Below are positions 8,675-21,700 of a stretch of DNA of 64,000 bases, one piece after another. The DNA is from Sporothrix humicola (taxonomy: Eukaryota > Ascomycota > Sordariomycetes > Ophiostomatales > Ophiostomataceae), in NCBI GenBank assembly GCA_021396245.1, contig WNYE01000031.1, positions 237,717-301,716 of the forward strand. Reading direction: 5' to 3'. Both the position numbers and the translations under genes were made by a program. Within the stretch, counting starts at the first letter, position 1, and each line of letters opens with the position of its first letter. The notes beneath the pieces were generated by a model. That model saw only the letters and a program-made list of their open reading frames with translations, ran no database searches and was not told the origin of the DNA.

Positions 8675-11600
8675 ATGGACCGGCTCACCGGCGGCGGCGC
8701 CAACGAATACCCCCTCCCTCTCTACAATGGCACAGACGTGCCGAGGATTTCAACGCCAAAGTCCAACGATGGCCTCGACGACTATCAAAGCCGGCGGTCA
8801 CGAACCCCGAACCACGTCCGCACAACATCCGCCCAAAGCCGGAGTATAGCAGAAGAGTACGCGTTCATGACGCCCGCCGAGACGGCCCAGCGGCTACAGA
8901 CGTCTCTCACCCATGGCCTGACTCCCGTCGAGGGAATTGCCCGCCTACGCGACGGCGCCAACGAGATCCCCCACGACCCGCCAGAACCATTATGGCTGCG
9001 CTTTCTCGGCCAGTTCAAGGAGCCTCTGATTATCTTGTTGCTTATCTCGGCCGGCGCGTCGGTGCTTGTCGGCAATACCAGCGATGCTATCAGCATCACG
9101 GTGGCCGTCACCATCGTTGTGACCGTCGGGTTCGTCCAGGAGTACCGCTCGGAAAAGTCCATTGAGGCTCTCAACCACCTCGTTCCCGACCATGCCCACC
9201 TGATTCGCACCGCTCCAAAGGGCGCCACCTCCCCTGGCGCACGCCCCACGCCTCTTAGCAACTGGCCTACGTCCGACACTGATGCCAATGGCGAGCCCCA
9301 GACCCCGTCCGATCCCCGTCTTCAACTGTCCGATCTCGATACTGCCAGCGGCGCTGTGACGCCGACCGAGGAGGTGATCCAGGCTACTTCGACCAAGGTG
9401 CTGGCGCAGCAGCTTGTGCCTGGTGATCTGGTGCTGTTCACGACTGGCGACCGTATTCCTGCCGATATTCGGGTGACCAAGGCCGTCGACCTGACCATTG
9501 ACGCTTCCAACCTGACGGGCGAGAACGAGCCCGTGCGCCTGACGGCCGATGTGCGCTCGCGTGTCAACCTTCCCTTTTCGCCCGGTGTCCACCCCAAGTC
9601 CGGCAACAGCCTTCCCCTCCCATACCCGTCTCCTCTTGGCAACGGCCCCGGCGGCAGTCTCTCGGCCAGCAGCGACGACCACAGCAGCGGTAAGAACATT
9701 GCTTACATGGGCACGCTGGTCAAGTCTGGCCACGGCCAGGGCATTGTCTTTGCGACGGGCGGCAACACGCACTTTGGTACCATTTCTCTCAGTGTTTCGG
9801 GCACCGAAAGCCCCCGCTCTCCTCTGCAGCTGTCCATGGACGAGCTCGGCGCCCAGCTCAGCAAGTTCTCGTTTGTCGTCATTGGTCTTATCTCATTTAT
9901 CGGCTGGCTGCAGGGCAAGGGTCTCCTGGACATTTTCACCATTTCCATCTCGCTTGCTGTCGCCGCTATCCCCGAAGGTCTTCCGATTATTGTCACTGTT
10001 ACGCTCGCGCTGGGTGTGCACCGCATGGCTAGCCGCAATGCGATTGTGCGCAAGATGCCTAAGGTCGAGACGCTCGGCTCGGTCAACGTCGTGTGCACGG
10101 ACAAGACGGGCACGCTCACCATGAACCACATGACGGTCACGAAGCTGTGGTACTTTGGCCGCGAGAAGCCCGTCGAGGTGGACGCCGAGGAGGATGTCTC
10201 CGAGGCCAAGCCTGATGCGGCGGCCACGCGCATCCTGCGCATTGGTAACATTGCCAACAACGCGCGGCTGTCGCGCCGGTACCGCGAGAACGGTGCTGGC
10301 GCACGCGCCGTGCTGTCGTCCACCCTCAACCAGGAGGACGGTCCTCTGTCGGTCAGCCGCTGGGTGGGCCAGCCTACAGACGTGGCAGTCATGGACCTGG
10401 TGGACCGGTACAAGGAGCACGACGTCCGCGATGCCATCGGCCCGCGCGTGGTTGAGACACCCTTCAGCTCGGAGCGCAAGTGGATGGGTGTGACGATTGG
10501 CAACAGCAGCGACAGCAATGGCAAGGAGTTTGCGTACATCAAGGGCGCGCTCGATCGCGTGCTGGAAGCTTGCGACACATATGTGTCCGAGGACGGCCGC
10601 GAGTTTGTCCTGGACGGCAAGCGCAAGCAGGAGGCTGTAGAGGAGGCCGACAAGCTGGCCTCGCAGGGTCTGCGCGTGATTGCTTTCGCCAGCGGCCCCG
10701 TCAGCAACAAGTCGACCAAGGGCCGCGCTGCGGCTGCTGCCGCCGACAAGAATGGCCACCACCACGTCACATTTAGCGATGAGCCGTACAAGGGCCTGAC
10801 TTTTGCTGGTCTTGTGGGCATGAGCGACCCGCCACGGCCGGGTGTCGGCCGGTCGATCCGCAAGCTGATGCGCGGTGGTGTCAAGGTGATCATGATCACG
10901 GGTGATGCCGAGACGACGGCGCTCGCGATCGGCCACCAGCTGGGCATGTCAATTGCACGCCCGGTGGAACACGCCTCAAACCAGGTGGCTGTCCACCCTG
11001 TCCTGCGTGGCGAGGATGTCGAGGCTCTCTCCGAAGAGGACCTCGCACAGGCGATGCAGCAGACGACCATCTTTGCACGGACGAACCCCGACCACAAGAT
11101 GAAGATCATCCGGGCGCTGCAGGCTCGCGGCGACATTGTGGCGATGACGGGCGACGGTGTCAACGACGCGCCGGCGCTTAAGAAGGCGGACATTGGTATT
11201 GCCATGGGCCGCCACGGCACCGATGTGGCCAAGGAGGCGGCCGACATGATCCTCACAGATGACGACTTCTCGACGATCCTGCACGCCATCGAGGAGGGCA
11301 AGGGCATCTTCAACAACATCCAGAACTTCTTGACATTCCAGCTGAGCACGAGCGCGGCCGGCCTGTCGCTGGTGCTTCTGTGCACCTGCCTGGGCTTCAA
11401 GTCGCCGCTCAACGCCATGCAGATTCTGTGGATCAGTGAGTACAACCCGTGGTCCTTTATTTATTTTCGTGAACCTCTACTAACAACTCAGACATCATCA
11501 TGGATGGCCCCCCTGCACAGTCTCTCGGCGTCGAGGCTGTCGATCGCGACGTCATGAAGCGCCCGCCTCGCAAGCGTAACGACCCTGTTCTGACGCGCGA

Positions 11601-12030
11601 GTTGATCCGCCGTGTTGCTCAGTCGGCGTTTATCATTATGGTCGGCACGATGCTCGTGTACAAGCACGAGATGGAGGACGGCGCTGTGGTCACGCGCCGC
11701 GACACGACCATGACGTTCACGTGCTTTGTGCTCTTTGACATGTTCAACGCGCTGACGTGCCGCTCCGAGTCCAAGTCGGTGCTGCGCGGCGAGGTCGGCC
11801 TGTTCACCAACACGCTCTTTAACTGGGCCGTGTCGCTGAGCTTGGCTGGCCAGCTGCTGGTCATCTACTTCCCCTGGCTGCAGGAAGTGTTCCAGACGGA
11901 GGCCATTGGCCTTGGCGACCTGCTGAAGCTCGTTATTCTGTGCAGCACCGTGTTCTGGGCAGACGAGGCGCGCAAGTGGTACCGCTACGGCCGCCACAAG
12001 CGGTACGGCAGCGCCTACTCGCAGGTGTAA
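8675..12030 (+). CDS. pmr1: P-type Ca2+/Mn2+-transporting ATPase of the Golgi (PMR1/SPCA type)
   Basis: Two exons, 8675-11435 and 11492-12030, with a 56-base intron (GTGAGT, branch TACTAAC, acceptor CTCAG), giving 1,099 residues. The P-type hallmarks are all present: TGEN in the actuator domain, PEGLP in M4, the phosphorylated Asp in DKTGTLT (D476), and TGDGVNDAPALKKADIGIAM in the hinge. The M6 segment across the splice reads [20 protein letters not shown], which marks the secretory-pathway (SPCA) group. About ten membrane spans are visible. The pump loads the Golgi with Ca2+ and Mn2+ for glycosylation and detoxifies Mn2+. The actuator domain carries two Ser/Pro-rich insertions (around residues 185-230 and 295-340), which explain why it is longer than yeast Pmr1 (950). 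Confidence 0.96.
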
Positions 12031-12892
12031 GCGAGGAGCAGGCCGTACACTTGTGTACGTGTACCTTTGTATACAAAAGAATGAGGCACATGTATCATAT
12101 TGGGGTAGAGTATCGTCATAAATGAAATGGAGTTGGACGTAGAAGACGGGACGTCACTTATATTGTAATTACATCACGGGACAAAAAAAGCATTTGCTAG
12201 GAGTGTGGATGTTCTTCTGGTTTCTTCTTCTGGTTTCCTGTACCTGATATTTTGTTTAATTCTTTTTCTTTCCTTATTTTTCATCTTCTTTCATTCTTGG
12301 GTCAATATAAACGAGAATCATGCTCCACGTCGTTCGCGCTTGCCATGCTCGTTCTTGACTTGTGCAGATCGTGCCTTCCCTGATATCATGTCACTTCTTT
12401 CCAATTTGTAAAATATCCCAATGCACCTTCTGTATTTGGACTCTACGCTGTCAGTAAACGATCTTCATGTGATGGCTATTGGGCAGGTCATGAACAAGTG
12501 GTTATTCAGTTCTCCCTGAAGCTATTGGAGCTCATCTGGCTAAGAACACTGTGGTCGTGACGTACCGTAGCTCTCCCGCACAGGACAGCAGCTAACGGTC
12601 GTTAGCGCACCTGCCACCCACAACCCCTAAAGAGCAGCACACCACACAGCAGCGCCACGTAATTGAAATCCAAGGAGGGGCGGCATCCAATGCAATTGAA
12701 CACAACAAACCTCACCTCATCGACTTCATCCCATCTCGACGACGACAACACCAACGCCGCGAACACGACGTCAGCCCCACGTCGACAGGACGGGCACCGA
12801 CTCAATTCACTTTCCTGTCGAACTACACACCATTCGCAAGCGAAAAGGGCCACATTGCGACACTTCCCCCTCATGAAGGCTTCACGAGCCAG
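12031..12892. other. Intergenic region, pmr1 3' end to cog4 start
   Basis: 862 bases between two genes on the same strand. The first part is AT-rich and is the likely pmr1 3' region. The last 300 bases before cog4 contain an upstream open frame from ATG 12690 to stop 12899, with an internal ATG at 12873, which overlaps the cog4 start codon in another frame. No RNA gene is seen. Confidence 0.4.
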
Positions 12893-15733
12893 ATGCTGAA
12901 GAACACGAGCGACGCCGGCGGCGGCACTGCAGCCGTGGGCCGGAGTCGCAGCGGCAGCTCGGCGCACCAAAGACGGGTCAGCGTGTCGAAGCTGGCCTTG
13001 CGCAACGGCAACCCAGCAGATTCTTTGAATTCGACTTCACAATCACAACCAAACGGCACGTCCACGACATCCTCCTCATTAACCTCCTCTCTCGAAGCGG
13101 CGACGTCGACAGCCGACATCCGCGCCGCCCTCTCTAGTCTGCACACACGCGAAGATGGCCTGAGCAAGTCGCTACAGGGCCTTGTGGCCGGGCAGGCCGA
13201 CCTGAGCCGCGATTTGCTGCGTCTCGACAGTTTACGGGCGACGCTTGGAGCGCAAGTGATTGCGACACGGGGCATCGCCACGACGATGCTGGCAGGCGCA
13301 GCCGACACGGCCGGCCGTCTGTCGTCGACGGTGCGCAACCTAGACCTCGAAAAGGAGCACGTCGAGGCCACATTGCGCGTTGTCGAGCAAGTGGCCGAGC
13401 TCAAAGCGTGCGTTGCCGGCGTTGTTGGGTCCATGGGCGCGCCGCAGGACTGGGAGGCGGCAGCGGCGTACCTATCGCGGGCGAGCCGGATCCCACAGAA
13501 TATCGTCAAGTCTGGGTTCGCGAACGCTGTTGTGCCAACGGTCGAAGTGCCTGATCCACCGGCAGTGACACTTGAAGATGCAAGAGAGTCTCTCTGCGGT
13601 CTGTTTCTGAGAGAATTTGAAAAGGCTGCCAAGGAATCAGACGATGCACGCGTCACACGGTTCTTCAAGCTGTTCCCGCTTATCGGGCGGACAGACGTCG
13701 GTCTCGATGTTTACGGACGCTACGTCTGCCAGGGCGTGGCCGAATCAGCACGGAACCTGTTCAGGAGCGATGCTCCCCAGGCAGCGGCAGGACGCCACGA
13801 CACCGTCTTCTACCCCAACGCGCTTGCCAAGTTGTTTACGCACATCTCGCAGATTGTCGAGGGCCACGGCGCGCTGGTTGAGCGGCACTACGGCGGCGGA
13901 CAGATGATCAAGGTCATCAGCCGGCTGCAAAAGGAGGCCGACGTGCAGGGCGGCATTATCATCGATACCTGGAGTGACGAGCGCGGCGTCGACCGCAAGC
14001 TGACGGACGTCAAGAGCTACCCCTTTTCGTTCCTTGTGCAGAGTTTTGGCCCAAGAACCGGCGGCGGCGGCAGCAACAGTGTTGGCGGCAGTGGCATTGA
14101 CGGCTCGTCGCGTGTCAACTCGCCAGCTCTTGGGGCCGACGGCGATGCAGGAAAGAGCCCACGCCTCAGTGAGGACGAGGGCGGCGTCAATATGCGCGAG
14201 ATCGACGGTCTGTTGAATGAGATTGCTATCATGCTGAGCCGCTGGTCGCTGTACTCACGCTTCCTGGCCACCAAGTGCCGCGACGAAGAGGCCGAGGCAG
14301 CTGCTCAAGCAGGGGCAGACAAAGAGGGCAAGGACGAAAAGGACAGGACGGTGGCTGCCGCTGTGGCGGCCTCTCCAGAAGAACGGCCTCTCGTCATCCC
14401 CAATGTTCTCACCCAGTCGAATCTTCAGCGCAAGGTCTCCCAACGCCTCATTACGCCCTACAGCGTCATGACGACCTTCTTCTTCCGCCGGTCCGTCGAA
14501 AAGGCGTTCCAGCTCGAGGAGATGCCCGGCGATCTGTCACTCAACATGTCTCACGCGCTCGACAACAACCCGCCCTACATTATCTCGGCCGTCGACGACG
14601 TCATGTACATTGTCAACGGCGTCATCCAAAAGTGCATGTCCACGCTGCAGCGCGATGTTGTAGTTGGCGTCGTCCCGCCCCTCGGCCGCGTCCTCGGCTC
14701 CGACTTTATCAGCATGATTCAACGCAAGATGATTCACGAGGCGTACCCCAAGCCCTTGGTCCAGGGTGGTCTGCCGCCCGATGACCGCGTTATTGCCTTT
14801 ATTGTGCTCATCAACTCGCTCGACATGGCCATGGAGTATTTGGCGCGCATTGTTTCTACGAGAATGGGCGTGCCTATCGAGGAAGAGACGTCGTCGTCGG
14901 CCACGACACGGGACGGCCAGCGTGCCCAGCGGATCCCGAGTGCCACAGCCCCAGCTGTCGTTGCCCATCTTCGCGACACGTTCTCGCCGTTTGATCATGA
15001 CGTGTCCCTTGTTGCTACGGCCCTCTCCAACCTCTTTACCAATTTTACGACAAAGGCTGTCGAGCTCCAAAACGAAGGCATCACCGTTTTGTTTGGAAAC
15101 TACACCAAGCCGCGTATACACTCGATTATGACCGACACGTTCCGGGACGTCGACTACAGCATGGACGAGCAGGAGGTCGCCGAGGTTGCCGATATGAACG
15201 ACGAAGACCTCGACGTTGTCCTAGAGCACGTTATCCGCCGCTTTGAGCATGGCTGGGACGCTCTGATGCGGCCGCTAGCGCGGATCATGACGCCGCGCAC
15301 GTTTGCCTACATGGCCGACCTGGCCGCCCGCTATGCTGCGCGCTCCCTCGAGCGGCGTGTCTGGACGTTTGCGCCCAGCGACAAGCCAGAACGCGAGCGG
15401 TCAGACAGAGAACGGGACCGCCGGCGCAACACCAGCGCCTACGGAGCCATTCGCCTGGAACGCGACATCAACGGCATTGTGGGCGCCGTGGCCCGCGGCA
15501 GCAGCAACTACGGCGCCCGCGAGCTGTTTGCCAAGACGACCCAGATCCTCATGGTCGCCAACATGGAAGACGACGAGTGGGAGGAGCTCGGCGGCGCGGC
15601 AGCCTCGACAAACGACCGCATTGACGGGCTCGAGGGCGGCGACGGTGACGATGACGACGAAGAGGGCATGGTCTGGCTGCTCAGCGAGGACGAGCGCCGG
15701 AGAGCACGCGGCATGGTGCGGCGAGTTGTGTAA
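12893..15733 (+). CDS. cog4: Conserved oligomeric Golgi complex subunit 4 (COG4)
   Basis: A single-exon gene for 946 residues. After a Ser/Thr-rich N terminus of about 90 residues comes a helical region (about 75-170) with LVAGQADLSRDLLRLDSLRA, then the COG4 domain proper, including SRASRIPQNIVKSGF, VTRFFKLFPLIGRTDVGLDV and ERHYGGGQMIKVISRLQKEA. The C-terminal half keeps the long helical-rod pattern (FFFRRSVEKAFQLEEMP, VDDVMYIVNGVIQKCMSTLQ). COG4 is a lobe-A subunit of the tether that captures vesicles recycling within the Golgi and interacts with SNAREs and Sly1. Gly/Ser and Asp/Glu-rich inserts make it longer than the human protein (about 785). ATG 12893 is preceded by an overlapping upstream frame and by CAG, so an upstream coding exon cannot be excluded. 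Confidence 0.9.
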   Translation: MLKNTSDAGGGTAAVGRSRSGSSAHQRRVSVSKLALRNGNPADSLNSTSQSQPNGTSTTSSSLTSSLEAATSTADIRAALSSLHTREDGLSKSLQGLVAGQADLSRDLLRLDSLRATLGAQVIATRGIATTMLAGAADTAGRLSSTVRNLDLEKEHVEATLRVVEQVAELKACVAGVVGSMGAPQDWEAAAAYLSRASRIPQNIVKSGFANAVVPTVEVPDPPAVTLEDARESLCGLFLREFEKAAKESDDARVTRFFKLFPLIGRTDVGLDVYGRYVCQGVAESARNLFRSDAPQAAAGRHDTVFYPNALAKLFTHISQIVEGHGALVERHYGGGQMIKVISRLQKEADVQGGIIIDTWSDERGVDRKLTDVKSYPFSFLVQSFGPRTGGGGSNSVGGSGIDGSSRVNSPALGADGDAGKSPRLSEDEGGVNMREIDGLLNEIAIMLSRWSLYSRFLATKCRDEEAEAAAQAGADKEGKDEKDRTVAAAVAASPEERPLVIPNVLTQSNLQRKVSQRLITPYSVMTTFFFRRSVEKAFQLEEMPGDLSLNMSHALDNNPPYIISAVDDVMYIVNGVIQKCMSTLQRDVVVGVVPPLGRVLGSDFISMIQRKMIHEAYPKPLVQGGLPPDDRVIAFIVLINSLDMAMEYLARIVSTRMGVPIEEETSSSATTRDGQRAQRIPSATAPAVVAHLRDTFSPFDHDVSLVATALSNLFTNFTTKAVELQNEGITVLFGNYTKPRIHSIMTDTFRDVDYSMDEQEVAEVADMNDEDLDVVLEHVIRRFEHGWDALMRPLARIMTPRTFAYMADLAARYAARSLERRVWTFAPSDKPERERSDRERDRRRNTSAYGAIRLERDINGIVGAVARGSSNYGARELFAKTTQILMVANMEDDEWEELGGAAASTNDRIDGLEGGDGDDDDEEGMVWLLSEDERRRARGMVRRVV

Positions 15734-18700
15734 CGGTCTTGTTTACGGCCACTCTTTTGGATTTCATGGCGTTCTAGAGTTAAAAAATAAAAATAAGCGT
15801 CGGGATGAACCAAATCTCGTTAATAAAATTGTTGCCAGTTCCACAGCGTTCAACTTTGTTTACAATACAGGATCAATAAGAGGGGTCTGGTTAAATAAAA
15901 GGGTCTTGAGCTGCATCTACATAGCATTATGTCGTGGCTCTTTGAAATGCACTCTCACCGCCAACGGTCGACAATAGTATCACTGCCTTCTTGAATATCG
16001 AGAATCCTGTAAAGAGTACAGCAGATGCTATGTATGTCTGTCTCGTTTTATGTCTTCTTTTTCCTCTTTTCGTTTCCCAGCCACAAACTCAATTTTATAT
16101 CACCGTGCAAATGCATGACGGGAGAGTACGACAGGATAACGGTATAATAACTCAAAACATGAGTTTGTAAATAAGTGTGCATATCCAGAAATAACATGAG
16201 GCGTTGATATGTGCCAAAAATACAATTCTACACAAATGGTGTGCGTGCCCCTTACCTATGCAGGTGAAAGGGGATGCTCCGGTTCTGATTATTGATATCA
16301 CGACATTTCGTAAATAAAGCCTCTCCTTTTCAATCATAGTTTTATTAGTCTTTAGCATGCAGGATACGCATCATCTTTTCAGCTGCCCTGCACTCAATTT
16401 AAAATTTTGTGCCTACGCACTCTTTCATACATACGGTGAGCGCCTTCCAATGCATCAATTTACTGGTGCATAGGCCTTGATACCTCTTTTGGACGCAGGC
16501 CATTCCGTTTCTGTCTCTTTCAAATGAAATATGAAAACGAACGCATCACAATTAGCTTTCATCGTATTTTTGATGAACACGTCGTTGTGGGTTAGGTCTT
16601 TTTCTCCTTTGTATTTTCTTTTTTTTTTTTCTTTCTCGTCCTTCACCCACGCCGAACATGCACTGTTCACCGTATTTCTGAGCTGGCAGGCAAGAAATGC
16701 CAGAAGAAACTGCCAAAGGGGCATGGCAATGCAGCTAACAAGAGAGGTGCTGCAAGACGCACAACAAGCGGGTTTTTTCACGATCGGCAGCTTTTGGGTG
16801 CCTTTGGGTGCATACAGCAAATACAGCTGTCACGGCCAGCTCCATTTCTGACGAAACCCTACGTGCAGCTTCTCGGCGTGGAAATTAAGGCAAGAGATAA
16901 ATAAAATATTAGCTGAAAGGATGAAAGATAGAAGAGAAGGCCGCTTCGAGATCAGCGAGGGCCAGATTTTCGATGGTTGTGTAGTGACAGGTCTGATGAT
17001 AGCCAACTGTCAATCTGATATCGAGCTATCAACTTGGAGGTTGGAAATTGTACATATGTCCAGAAAAGTTGGGATATATGTGCCGTGTTAAATCGTTACA
17101 TTTGTCTCAAACGCCGCGACGTTCTATTTACATCGCGAGGTCAGTCGTTCTTTCCCGACAATGCTGAAGCTGGCTTCACGATTATTCGATATAAATATAG
17201 CTCGAGGCAGTCGTCCAATCGCGCCTTCCCGACCAGGATAATACGCTCAGACGCCCGAGGAAGGAGCATCCAAGCAGCATTCACGACAATGTTCTCTGGA
17301 TATTTCTGGAAGATGAAGTCAGAAACGCCGTTTCATGTATAATCCCATGTGCGTGACGTTATCCACGACATCAAACGTAAAAATAGCCTCACGTGCACGG
17401 CATCTTCCTTGTTATGTCTATTTCGATCCTTGTCGACGCCAACTTTGAAACAAAACAGATTCGTCTGAGAGTTAATGCCGGGTTGAATTGGCAGGGGGAA
17501 AAGAAGAAGAAGAAAAAAAAGATGGACGAAAATAATTCGTTGAAAATACGACAAAATGAAAATGAAAAAAGAAGGCATAAAAAGATGACATAGAGACCAG
17601 GCTGAACAGCCTGTCTCATTCACTGGCGTCTGTACTGTTATCGTGTCGTTGACTGTTGTCTGGTTTGTTTATCCTTGTTTTCGTCGTCTTTCTTTGTCTC
17701 TGGGGTCTCAGGTTTCACAATTCCATTCAGCAACCACTTTTGTGACCAGTTTTCTTTCAATCGGATCCGCGAACCCTGTCGGTGCCCGAGAATAGCACGG
17801 TACACACAATGAACAATACAAATATTGACGTCCTTTTATGTGGAGAGTTTCGAGTACTTCACAACTCGATTCATTTGTTGCTGACTTTTATTGGGACTTT
17901 TGAGAGAGTTATGAGAAGACTCCGAGCATAATCCTGAGAAATGTTGGCAGAGTGAAAGGGAAGCGAGAGACGGATGACTGGAAACCTGGTGAGGGATATT
18001 AAGAGCACAAAGTGCTTCCCTATATTTTGAGATTGAGAATACAAGAGCAGTGGGATGTCTTGAGTCTCTAGTCTCGATGTTTGATGTGCCTTACAAGTGC
18101 AACCCTTTCATGAGGAAAAGAGTGATCGACAAATAAGAATAGCGAGCCGAGGGAACGTTGACGGGAAGCGAGACATTTACAATCCCGGAGAGTTTTGATA
18201 TCACAAATCAGGTTGTTCAGTCTCAATATCTTCCTCAGGTTTCTCAGGTATCCAGGGAGTCGGTGCGGATTTCAGTTTCAGGATGTCGAGGATGCCCATA
18301 ATATCATTAGTGCCAGGTTTGTTCTGTGGAGGGAGCCAGAAAAAAAAACAGGTAAGGCCATCGACGATCAAGAAGGGCGATGGCTCGGATGGAAAGAGGA
18401 ATTGACAGGGATGGCCCTCGAGGCCCTGTGGTTTGAACTCATCAGCTCACTCGTCGAGCTTTCCTTTGCCCAGAGCCCAGTCGCCCTATGGGCTATCCAT
18501 CCTGCCAAGAATCGAATGCCACGAGGGTTGGCTCGGTTGAAGAGCTCGAGAGCAAGTTCAAGTTAATGAATATGCACGAGAGGGATAAACAGCCACAAAG
18601 AGGGGTGAGATCTGCTGTACTCGGAGTGATAGATATCTCTGCATGTTACAGCAGTATCTCGGGAAGAATCAAAGGAACAAATCAGAAGCTGTCATTGGAA

Positions 18701-21700
18701 AAGTGGTTGCTCATTGACTTTTTTTGTCTTTGGATCAATGAACATCTGCAAGCATTTCAAGCTTGCTCAAGCTTGTTCAAGCTTTCGAGAGGTCCTTTAA
18801 CTAGCAGACAGACAGGAGACATGGCAGCCATCTACAAGCCTTGCCAACAAGCATCTGAAGTTGGTTGTTTTGATATCAAACCTGCAACAGAGGCCAGGAA
18901 AAAGGCCAGAATAGATCAGACAGAAACAAGACAAGAAACAACAAGGCCGCACTGGCCTCCCGATCTGGTCTTCTCCGTTGGCCTGTTGGTCACGTTTCTT
19001 GGCCGGGCCTTGTGTCTTTTTCAAGAGTACTGGCTCTGCGTTGTTTCTTTCCAATCTTTATCTGTTTGATCGCGTAGCATCCGGAGGGAAGTCTCCAGTC
19101 CTCGTGAAGTCTGCCAAAAGTGGTAAGCCAAGCTTTTCGTCTGCACTTTTGCTGTGCGTAGTCATGCCAAATGCACAGTTGACACTGTTGATCAGGACAT
19201 TGAGTCGTCAATGATGGCCATAAAGGGCATAAAAGTACCCGTTCGCTGGTAAGATACATCCCGAAATCACACCAACGACGCAAGGGGTAAACATGCTGCC
19301 CAGTTTGGAAAAGGCAAAATGGAAGAAACGAAGAACAGAATGGCAAGATGGCCTCGGCGGCGCAGGGACACCCGGCAGTTCTGGAAGGGATGAAAGAAAG
19401 AAAGAAGACGACACGAAAAAAAGAGGAAAAAAACCCCCAAGCCGCAACAGTGGATCGTTTCCGGTCGTTCGAGAATAACGAGTACGAGCATTGTTTTCTC
19501 GGTCCTCTTTTTGTACTTTTTCTTTTCGTTTTCTCTTCCGTCTCTGTTTTCTTTTCTTTGTTCTCTCGACTGCCCCTTGTGTAAGTCCCATCGTTCTAGG
19601 TCGACACGCCGGTACTTTTCTTCTCGTCGCCCGAGACCCACGGCCCAGAATTATTCTCAAAAGCCCAGAGCTGCAAGCACTTTAACTGAACCCTTGTGCC
19701 CACTTCTGGGCGGCGATGACTGACCCATGGCCAAGAACTGTTTAAACGAGCCATCTTTTGTTTTCTTTTCCTTTTGTCCCGTCTGTCTTTTTTTTTTCTT
19801 TTTTTTTTCACGATCGAGTGGGCCGCGAAAAGACGACGCCACTTTTGACCCAAGAAACTTCTCTCTTCTTCGAACGTTTCAACCCTTGCCCTGGAGCCTG
19901 GGCCGCTGGGCCTGTGGCGGCCAGACCTTGCTCAAAACGCCCCGGAAGCAAAATTCCCAGCAAGCCAAAAGGTCAAAAAGGCCCACTGACAACGCCACCT
20001 TTCCAACCCACCTTTCACTTACCGGGCCTTTTCTTTTTTCAGTCTGTCACTGTAACAGCTGTCTGTCTGTGTGTCTTCATTTGCCCTCTCCAACTTGTTT
20101 CTTTTCATGCACGATTGCGTAGGTTGTCCAAAAAACAGTGGCCCCCAGTGGAAAATATATGGGGACCCATGTGTGCACAAGAAACGCCACGCTTTTGCTG
20201 TAAGACGATGTGCAAAGGTCGAGAGAGGCAGAGAGGACAGTACTTTTGCTTGTACTCTTTGAGATAAGTTGCGAGTGTGTGGCGGGTGCGGGAAAGTCAA
20301 TGAATTTCTTGTCTTCTTTTGAACTCGGTTAGATCGATCTTGGGATCTCGAGAGTGGTCTTGGCCAAATCGAGTCGACTTCCCGCCTCTTGTCGCCTCTT
20401 TTGAGCCTGCTTTGGGACCCCGAAACTCCTGCCTTTACAGGTTACAGCTGCCGAGGGCTGGTTCTCTCAGGCTCCCTCCTGGCGATCTACAGCGGGATGT
20501 GCCTGCAAGTGCAGCTCTCGCCACGGAGGACCTGGGTAATGCGTGGTTTTCAAAGTTGACTTTCTCTGAAAGAGTACTTTACCTACCCCGGTCGAACCAA
20601 GATATCAATGTATCTTATCCGGTGTGTTTCTCGATATCCCACTTTCACTTATCGGAAAGGACGGCGGATGTACCTGGGTGGGGCAGAAAGTGGTCTCGGA
20701 TTGCGCGTCCAGACGTCTTGGTGGTCAGTGCAAGATACAACCCAGAAGCCAGATACAAGATAACATGCAGTGGGATCGAGAAAAACTCGGTGGACAGCGG
20801 CAAAAAGAGGACAGAAAAAAGCTTGACTGGCGGGCTGGCGGGGATGGATCTCCATAGAAAGTAGGCAATCGAGAGCCGACCAGGATAAGACTTGATGGGA
20901 CTTGGTGGAAGTGGGCAGGACGTCGACGAGGTCGAGGCGGTGTCCAGTTGAATTGTCGAGATATATTCGTGAGATGGACGGATCTTGTTGTGTGTGGTAT
21001 TCTTCTACCAGCGTATCATCCAATGTGGCTGCTGAGGTGCAGAAATGTAAAGATACACATTTTGAATTTGCCAGTAGGATATTTGCTGCTGGTAGCACAC
21101 AATGTGGTGCAGAGTGCATTTTGTGCGAGTATTTTTGTGTATCTTGTGCTTGTGTTTTTCTACGACGTCCCGCCAGCCACTCGTACTACTCGTCCTCGTA
21201 CTGGCTTGATTTTTGTAGTTTCTGGACGTCCTGGATTTTCTCCACACTAAACTCATTCGCTGCACGAAAATACGCAACTACTGCGTATGTGCAAGCGCAA
21301 GTCAAGTACGTCTAGACGTCGTAAGTGCGTCCTGTCACAGGCTGTGCCCGAAATATATCGCGCGAGTGGCCGATCGATGCGAGCTTGGTTCTTTTAGTGC
21401 CGGTCCCAGCAAGAGTTGCAGTCTGTGAGTGTGGTCGTTGGCCGTGTTAGCGTGTACAAATATAGAAACAGGGAGGCGAAAAGAAAGCAGAAAGGAACAA
21501 ACAAAGGAAAGAAACCAAGAAAAACTCACTGGCTGAACTAGCAGCAAAAACTCACAACCTCAGCATAAAAATACTGTGCCGCTTGACCAAAGTCACTTTA
21601 CTTGTATTCTCTGGAATCAATTAATAGTGATCGTAACCCACCAAACATTTGCATCTTACAGCGTGCAACCCCTGCGTCTTTCCCCGTATTGAACATGCTC

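Noticed and set aside
9703..11445. 580-codon open frame antisense to pmr1
   Set aside because: It is the complement of a GC-rich, strongly codon-biased ATPase gene; its protein is Ser/Arg/Pro-rich with no family motif.
20319..20864. 181-codon frame in the 10.5 kb gap
   Set aside because: Irregular codon use, no recognisable domain and no splice partners that extend it into a sensible protein.
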